Positions 56,106 to 64,000 of a stretch of DNA of 64,000 nt are shown one piece after another. The stretch comes from Luscinia megarhynchos (lineage: Eukaryota; Chordata; Aves; Passeriformes; Turdidae). The stretch spans positions 83,025,905 to 83,089,904 of the forward strand of contig JAPFBE010000002.1 of NCBI GenBank assembly GCA_034336665.1. Reading direction: 5' to 3'. Position numbers and translations under genes: made by a program. The notes under the pieces are model-generated. The model saw only the letters and a program-made list of their open reading frames with translations. It had not been told where the DNA came from and did not search any database. Positions within the stretch are counted from its first letter, which is position 1. Every line of letters begins with the position of its first letter.

Positions 56106-59100
56106 TTCTATTCCTTAGATAAAAAGAAATTTGGACTTCTGGAAAAGGCGATTTAAATCATCCATTCCAGGATAACAAAAAGTATAACAAAGAAAAAAAA
56201 TACAAAATTGCTCTAAACTAGAAATTATTTAGTACCACACTAAACTAAGCTGGAGATACAGCAATCATTTTGGATGGCTTTGGTGTAAATAAATAGACCA
56301 GGGGACCAGGCAGAATTAATCCATATGCAATATAAATGCCTTCATGTCTTCTGGAAAAACGTCTGTAATTGTCCCCTTGATCATCTGAAATATCATCACT
56401 ATTGTCACATTAACTGCCCCAAGCCCAAATGATACTTGTGCAAAGTGAGAGACCAGCTGGCAGAAGCTTACTGATGGTTTATCCCACAGTTTAACCCATG
56501 AACTATCCAGAGTAAATTCAATGTTTGCAGATTTGCAGCTGAGCCATACTGAGCAGAGTATTCATCTATCTTTTGTGAGACATGTTTGGCAAAAGTGAAA
56601 TAAGTTACATCCAAGCAAGTGCATTCACAAAGTGTTTACTGGCAAATATCAACATGGCTTCATTAGTAGAAAGAGAGATGAAATTCTTAGAGTACACAAT
56701 AATTTACAGCAGTCAGGTTAACCCAGTAGGAAAAATGCACTGATAATTCAGCGTGAAAGTGTGCAAGCAGCACTGCATTATATCTTGTCTAAAGATAAGT
56801 TATATAGTGTGTGATTTCATCAGTACAGGTGCATGTCATCTCTGAAATAGTATTATCCAAAGTATTCAACTTTACAGTAAAGCAGGAAGGTTCAACACCC
56901 ATGGCAAATACCTGGGCAGTAAGACACACTGACAGTGCTCATGCTACCCACAGGTATCAACTCACCACAACAGAGATGATTCTCTTAGAGTTGCCAATTT
57001 TAAGAATATCCTCAGCACAACTATGCTAATCACTGCACTGACTAAGAATGGGGTTTCCTGCTTCTGGTCATTGTGTAAACACACAATACATATATACACT
57101 GCTTTCCCAAAGAACAAAATGAACAGGAAAGAGAGTAAAAGGAAAAATGAAATAAGACAGCAAAGTCAAGAGAGTGATGGCAGAATACACTGCTCTCCAT
57201 CCCGTGCTCTTTGAGAAAGGAAGTTATCCATACACAGTCAGGTATTTATGAAATGGGGGGGAAAAGGAGGGAGGAAAGGGCGAGGGAGCAGCAGCTGTGG
57301 AGTGAGGCCAGGTGAAGGCTTTAGAGGAAGGGAGGACTGCAGTAGAAAGCTCATCAAGATGGAATGGTGTGGGCAGTGGAAGATCACTGAGTGTTCCAAG
57401 ATCCATTTTCCAGCTTTTCATACCTGTTCCAATCAGTTGGTCCTCACCTCCTCCAGGACTACAGAAGCAGACAGAAGGAATCACCAGAACTTGGCTAGGT
57501 CCAGGTATTCCAGAATATGGATTTATTTAAAAGTTCTTAGAACTGGGGAAGTGTTTGAAGATGGGTTCCAAGGGTATCCTGAGTTTAAAAGAACAAATTG
57601 AAGTTGCTTTTGACAACATTGCTTTGTACCTAAATTACAGTGACTTTTGATTTATATTTATTCTACAGATTTGAAAAAAATGCACTCTAATTATGTGAAA
57701 TGAATTGAACCCCGTGTTTAGCACACATTTAATTTGCATTAGGCAGTCACATTTGATGGTAATAAAAATTTTGAAATAATTTTTAAATCTTGCCAAGTGT
57801 TGGAAAATATTAACATACCTAGGGTGTGGGAGTTTTTTTGTTTGAATATTTTCTTTGGTCTGCTTTAGGTTTGTGGATGAAATGTAAATAGTAATACATG
57901 GTGTAATGTATATTCAGTCTTGTCACTTGACAAGTGATGATTCCTTGGGGTAAACAGCAGGGTTTCTCAGTTGCAGGGGATCCCAGCTGTCTTTTAGGAT
58001 TCCATCTGTGTGCACATTTTCTTTCCCCTTTTTATTTTTTGTGTTTGAAACATTTAAAGATTTTGGTTTGACCACAGCCTCTTCAACTGTTACCAATGTT
58101 TTTCTTCTACTATCACCAAAAAAGATACTGGGAAGTAGATGGTTCTTTACTTCATCACTAGTTTCATGGCCCATCACAAGTAACAATTTGTGCAGATATA
58201 CAGATTCTTGAACACTCGTCTGAAATCCTGAATCCCATAAAGTTGGAAAGTAGTAACTGAAACAATTATCCCATGCAGTCTGAAGATTTAGGTGAAATTA
58301 ACTGCATACATTATGTTGGTATCAGGTTTTCAGAGTTTGTGGGTTTGTTTTTTTTTTTCCAACCACAAGGACTAAGGATGCAAAATTTCTTTTGCTTTTA
58401 GTTCAAGTTTCAAGATCTCCCCTGCAGACATAGTGGAGGCTGTGAAAGCTGAAATGCTGGTGAAATTGTAAGATTCCAGAGTGGATGTTTATAGATGGAG
58501 ACTGTCATGTCTTTGCTTTAATTAGTGATGTTGTCATCAGCATGGAACCACAGTACTGAAAACCTCCTGGCATCTCCAGTGTTGTGTTAGTGGAGAGGAG
58601 TTGCCTCTGCGTGTCTAGCAAAGAAAGCTGTGGCACTGTGAAGTGCTGCCACGGGCCTTGACTGGCAGGTTTTCCAGAAAAGCCCTTGAGATAAATATTC
58701 TTCCAAGCATGAATCCTCCTTGGAAAAAGATAAGAGTTTTCAGGGAAGCTGCAGAAAGTGAAAGACAGTCCAGCTGATTGCATACAAATGAACAACAAAA
58801 CATGATCTTGGTCTGTCCGTTGGGCTGTTTGGATGGGATTGTCTTACAGCTTCATGATTTTGTAATCAGTTATAAGATAAAGAAATGCATTTAGACAGTC
58901 AATGTGCGAGGTGATAAAATGGAGTTGCCACTCTTCTTATTATTCAAAAACATCTTAAAACAAATCTTAGTTAATCAGGGGTAGTCTGAGACCTATACAA
59001 ATATCTGTTATTGCTCTGTTAGGAGCCCTTCCCAACTGAATTGGTTCAATGAGCTTTACAAAGTTTGCTAAATTGAGTATGGTGATCATCAAAGGTGAAC

Positions 59101-60639
59101 TCAACCTCTCTAGAGGGGATATTCTGCAGTTTCAGCAGGTCAACCCTGCCATGATCCAATTGAATTTAAATTGAATTTCAAAGTAGAAACCTCTGTCATT
59201 GTATTAACTGGTGTTTTGCTAGCCCAGACTCATATCTGAAGGCACCTGAGATATATTTAGAGCTCTCTTCCCAGTACACTCTTGGTTTTAATTGACTATA
59301 TAAACTAACTCTGCCCAGGGGGTGTTGGAACTTTCTCCAAGGTCATGAAGATACTCTGGTAGTAATCTGTGTCTTTCATGGGAGCTCAGGCTCTTTGGAA
59401 GATTTAGGAAGAAAATCTGTTTGCAGGAACCGAAATACAGTAGGAAACAAAGCCTTTGAGTATCAGTGCACCTTCTTAAATAATGTTCCAAGAGTTCTTG
59501 GAACACCATGCCTGGGACAGGATGGTCATGTCACAGTGACTTACTGAACATGAGCTCAGTAGCACAGCTCCTGAAGAAACAGCCAGCACTGATCAGGCAT
59601 TTGACATCAGAATTTCATAGATTTCAAACAACTTGATTGTGCCCTATTTTTCTTAAGCGTGGGGGTTTCCTCAAGTTTCTGCCAGGCCACACACATCATA
59701 TGTTAGAAATCTTTGCAGGGAAGAGCCCATCTAATGTTACTTTTCAGCACTGATTCCACTTAGCAAGAGTGCAAAACTATTTTTGGCTGGCTGTGATGGC
59801 TATTTTTATCTCCATTAACCTCTTGACTGAATATAAACATTTATTGAGGGTTACCTCCCTTGTTTGTCCAGTTGCTTCAAAGGTTAGTGAAAAGTGGATG
59901 CCTGCCTGACCTCTTTTATCCTCATTAGCTAATTCTAATTGTTCCCTGAGAGATCACACTTTTGACCCTGCTTGTCCTTGTCAAATTTGTCTAGTTATGG
60001 CATGAAAACATTAGCAGAAATTGCATTTTCAGGGAAACGAGTGTAGAATGCTCCCGTGTTGAATGTACCTAGTGTAGAGCAATGAACAATACTGTGGGTC
60101 TGTAATGTTTGAAAAATGTGAGGTAATTACTGTATGGCCCTGTCTTACAGGCACCCATGTTAGCAGATCCCTGTGATTATACATGGGCAGTAGGGAGAAT
60201 GTTTTGTAAGCTTTTGAGTAATGTGTAGCAGTTCTTTTGGAGGGAGAAATAAAATTATGTTTGGTTTTTGAAGTCTTATTTGTAAACAGCTGCAATATTA
60301 TTACTTCTGTATCAAGAAAGCTTGTTTTGTGTGTGTGTATAGAAAGGTACATTTCTTAAGCTAGAGATATTTCTGATAGAACTTAAAAAATACCCAAACA
60401 GAAGAGTGTAACAATACCCAAACAAAAGGTAGGTAACATCTACCACCCTATTTTGGGAATGACCAACTAAATTTTGCAGTATGACAAATACATCTGATGA
60501 ATTTCAGGATGATTTTCATAGAGCTCTCTGAAAGCCAGAGTATGAACATGCTTTAATTCAAGTAGGATGATATCCCAAAGGTAAAAGAGCTGTCATGAGG
60601 AACATGTTGCCCTGCCAAGACTTTCTTCAGTTCAAGCCA
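56106..60639. other. Intronic DNA, nothing recognised
   Basis: Unique AT-rich sequence. Contains a purine-rich G-quadruplex-like motif at 57255-57286 and a direct repeat AATTGAATTT/AAATTGAATTT at about 59158-59180. No exon or clear repeat otherwise. Confidence 0.5.
57255..57286 (+). other. Putative G-quadruplex motif
   Basis: Four runs of at least three G (57255-57261, 57269-57271, 57278-57280, 57284-57286) are separated by loops of 7, 6 and 3 bases. This satisfies the usual G3+N1-7 pattern. It lies on the strand equal to the host pre-mRNA. Confidence 0.6.
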
Positions 60640-60975
60640 AGAAAGCCCTTTTTCCTGTTCCTTGGTGGTTCTCAGCTGTGGTTGTAAAGTTGAGACAAAG
60701 GTCTCAATTAGGTATCTCAAACAGACTGGTCCCAGGCTTCAGAGGTTGTAACCAGTGCCTTAAATTCCACAGACACTTAGTGCAAATTAAAAAGCAGTGG
60801 TGTAATGTGCTCAAAGCACGATATCCTGCTTTAGAAGCGGGTTGCTGCATTCTGCACCCGCTTCAGCTTTCAAATGGATTTAAAATGTAGCCTCAGGTAT
60901 AGCGCATTGCAGTAGTCTAATCTTGAGGTGATAAAGGCATGACTGATTTAACCATAGCTTCTTGTTATCTTGGAC
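60640..60975 (-). mobile_element. Decayed L2-clade LINE, reverse-transcriptase fragment
   Basis: Translated on the minus strand from 60941 to 60834, the sequence gives HAFITSRLDYCNALY, then after one stop codon KLKRVQNAATRF. This matches the conserved HA(F/L)(I/V)TSRLDYCN...LQ.VQNAAARL segment near the end of the L2-type RT domain. After a frameshift the minus strand continues at 60818-60747 with HITPLLFNLH, a stop, then VSVEFKALV, the next conserved stretch (H.TP.L..LHWLPV...FK.L). One in-frame stop per block plus a frameshift show it is long dead. No 3' end was located. Confidence 0.85.
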
Positions 60976-63900
60976 TGGGGTCTTTTCATTTTAACCATTT
61001 TAAGGAAATGGCCTTTCCTGAATCAGCGGGCTTGCTTCAGTTCTTACTGTGCAATAAGGCACAACAAGAGCAAGCCTCTCTCAGTGGTGAGCACCTATGA
61101 ATGTGTAAACCTCACAGGATGCCAGACCCCAAGAACTGCTGCTGTGGTCCTGACCTGCCTTACAGCTCACACAATATGCCAGTAAGGTGCATCAAAGGGA
61201 AGCCACTGCTGGTATCCCTCAGTGGAGCTGCCAAGCTTTACAAGCAGCCAGGGTCTTGTGAAGTTTTGCTTTCATATTAAAATAAGTTTATTTGCATATC
61301 TGTGCAGTTGGGAGCAGAGCTATGGGAGAATGAGAAATTCTTTTGAGGTGTCCACCAGTTCTGGGCTAGCAGAACTGTGAGATGAAACACCCTGTTCCTC
61401 CTCCAGCCTATCTCTAGTGCCTAGAGACCACTTACAGCTGCAGAGCTGATTACAGGTTTAACTGCCAAGCTGACCTGGAAGCTAATTTAGTGATAACCAT
61501 GGAGTTCTTTAATTTCCAAAAAAGCCCTGTAAATGGGGAATGGCAAGCAGACCCACACGCTGACTGCTGGTGCTCAGTCTACCTGCTGCCACTGCTGCTT
61601 CACCTCAGAAGGGATGAAGCCTGGGCCCCTCTCCTTCTCTGCAGGAAACTGGGGCAGTGGCCTGGGACTAAGCCTACCACTTACTAAAGGAGAAATTAAT
61701 CTCCATGAGAAAGTCAAATGGTATCTCTGTATCTCATTCTTCCTCAGCAGTATGTGGTTAAGTATAATCCTTTCCCAGGACATATTATTTGTCCTGTCTA
61801 TGTAGATAAACTATTGCCCAGCACAAGAAGATCCTGATATTATTTGAGGCTTTTTGATACCACCTTAATGCAGATAATACCCTTAGAGATGGAAGAGACA
61901 CAATGAAATGTCAGACGTCTGGAAAGAAGTTAACCAGAAATAGGAATTAGATCTTGTGAAAATTAAATAGATGATCCCTTCTGCACTTAAAAGATAGAAT
62001 TTTGGTGTGTTCTGTTTTTTAACTTGGCCTCCAACTTACGAAAAAGAAAACTTTTTTGAATGTCTTAATTATTTGTGGTGTATTTGGAAAATTCTCCTAG
62101 CTGGATAATGTTTCACTGTCTTTTGATTGTACTTGGGATTACCAGAGACCGAAAGCACATATAAGCACAAAAACATATTAAAGGCTTGACTGAAATGGCA
62201 CTTGGAGAAAAGCAGCAAGTATTGGAGTGTGTCCTGATCCTCCTCTTCATTATTGCTATGCAGCCATAGTTGCCAACATTCTTGGTACAGCTTGTATTCA
62301 ATTTGGGTATAATTCTCAGCTGTGTGAGGAAAGCCACTCTAAATCATTTCCATGGCAGCCGTGGCACTGTTTTGGTGTAAATTACAGTAAAGTTCAGACT
62401 TTTCTATGATAGAAGATAGAGATCATACTTTGATTACCCTTCATCTCATCTGCTGCATCTCTTTCTCATTCTTGCTTAGTTTATGTCGTTATTTTCTATG
62501 TAACCTATAAGTATATGCTTTACACCAATTCCATAACTGATGTCAGGCTTCTTGATAATTTACATAGAAACTTTAACCAAATTTTTAAAAATATTTTTTT
62601 TTAAATTTATTGGTCAATTATTAATTAGAATTTAAATTCAGAATACAAGTGCATGCAGTTGGGTTGACTCTTGTAATACTTCATATAAGCAAAACATCCT
62701 TTCTGCAACTTCCCACAGAGAAAGCAATAGTAGGAGTTGAGACGTTACCGTCTCTTGTTTCAGTATTTTTACACTAAAAGGTAGGTATATTTTTGCTAGG
62801 TGTCACACTCCTTTTTCCTAATTTCATTCATAATTTCTGTCTGCTTTTTTCCCAATACATAGGGAAGATGAATAATGTAATGGAGTGCATATAGAAGTGT
62901 GACTTATGCACAAACATTCATATGAAAAATGTAAAATCTAAAATGAAAATTAAGTAAGAAGTAGTGTATTTGATAAAACACTATTAAAGTCTAAACAGAT
63001 AAAAACCCACAAAAATATGAAGACCTGTGACATTTAAGGTCTTTTTCTATCATCATTATTAAAATATTAATGTAATTATAGTAAATACATATTATTTAGG
63101 ATTATTGATTTAATCTTATATAACTAAAATATTTTAAGCAATATCTGATTTGCAATAAATATTTTCAAGTATGTTTTGTGAATGTAATATGCTCTATGGT
63201 AAATGCTTTTATTCTTCCCTACATTCCTAGATTAGTTATCAGGAATAAATGTTGGCAAAGCATCTGCAATGTCCATGTAAATATGATTTTTTGTGTCGTA
63301 AAATTTTTTATCTTGGCCAGTAATACAGAATATCACAATTTAAAAAAAAAAGGATTGATACAAATAGAGGATTATTGGTGGAGTATAAAAATAATTAAAT
63401 TCTCTTACAAAATGTTGGAATGTCTTGGACAGAATTATATCCCAGAAAAATAATTAAATGTTGTATTGTAGCTGTTTTACTTTGTGCTCTCTGTTGTGGT
63501 TTGTTCTTGATACAGTGGAGAAGAACTATCTATGATAGAAGTCTAAGTGCCACATACTGACAAACTCAGGTTTTTTGTTATTTGATTAGTAAAAGGAGTT
63601 AAGTGTTAATAAATTTGAGGCCTTTGCCTTATTGCCTCAAATAAAAAACTCTCTAAGTATAGAATCTGATATACAGACAGGAGATGGTGAGTTGCCTGCA
63701 TGCCTTTCAGGTGGGATGATTCAAGTTATACTTTTAAGTCTTTGAATGTATTAATACAATTTGTTTTATACTCTTTTTAGTGTCAATCATTAACATTATT
63801 ACTATTTCAGACATAGTAAAATCACACATCAACACATAGCAAAAGGGAAAAAAATGCCATTATCCATTCAGAACAATTTCCTATGATAATACAAATGTTA

Positions 63901-64000
63901 CCCAGAACAGATCTTTGAAATGGATACCAATTCTTTAAATTCTTTCCTGTCTGTTTCAGGAAATAGTGAGATGCCCATTGATTATGAGTACAATGTGTCT
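60976..64000. other. Intronic DNA, nothing recognised
   Basis: AT-rich unique sequence to the window end. A strong-looking 3' splice site motif occurs at 63940-63959 (see findings), but the following 41 bases match no FOG2 sequence. Confidence 0.5.

Noticed and set aside
59015..59055. GAGCCCTTCCCAACTGAATTGGTTCAATGA as a CR1 end
   Set aside because: The similarity to TTCCAACTGAA..TTCTATGA is short and lacks any upstream CR1 landmark.

Overview
This window is almost entirely intronic sequence from an AT-rich stretch of a bird chromosome. The avian assignment rests on several CR1 retrotransposon 3' ends carrying the typical ATTCTATG-type terminus, on low interspersed-repeat density, and on the one recognisable exon. 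There are no bacterial-style genes, operons, phage or CRISPR arrays. Most open frames are short chance frames in non-coding DNA.

The only protein-coding feature I can support is a 119-bp internal exon on the + strand at 15978-16096. It encodes the start of the PR-like domain of FOG2 (ZFPM2), the multi-zinc-finger cofactor of GATA4/5/6 in heart, gonad and diaphragm development. By my recollection of the human protein this is residues ~101-140, usually numbered exon 4. Everything upstream (1-15977) is therefore the end of intron 3, and everything downstream (16097-64000) is the start of a very long intron 4. The next exon was not found.

Region by region. 1-9.8 kb: plain AT-rich intron with a 22-unit TATC microsatellite. 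9.8-10.0 kb: a CR1 3' end. 10.25-10.74 kb: a striking cluster of GATA motifs, including four copies of a GGRTAAGNTCAC module. 15.86-16.1 kb: a CpG-dense patch with a 16-bp direct repeat abutting the exon. 18-26 kb: CR1 fragments, including a tail-to-tail pair, and an isolated CpG cluster at 20.6 kb. 30.7 kb: a hAT-like MITE remnant. 35.3 kb: an older CR1/L3-like 3' end. 39-46 kb: (AT)n, a long G/T-rich low-complexity tract, a small ACGT array, and candidate conserved non-coding elements at 40.4-40.8 and 44.9-45.5 kb. 51.0 kb: a perfect RFX X-box. 55.8-56.1 kb: a minus-strand CR1. 60.7-60.95 kb: a decayed minus-strand L2-type LINE reverse transcriptase fragment recognised by translation. The rest shows nothing I can name.

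If there is biology beyond the exon, it is regulatory. FOG2 binds GATA factors, so a dense GATA cluster within its own intron suggests GATA-dependent control of the gene. That is an inference and needs conservation and chromatin data. I found no evidence for a new enzymatic or defence system.
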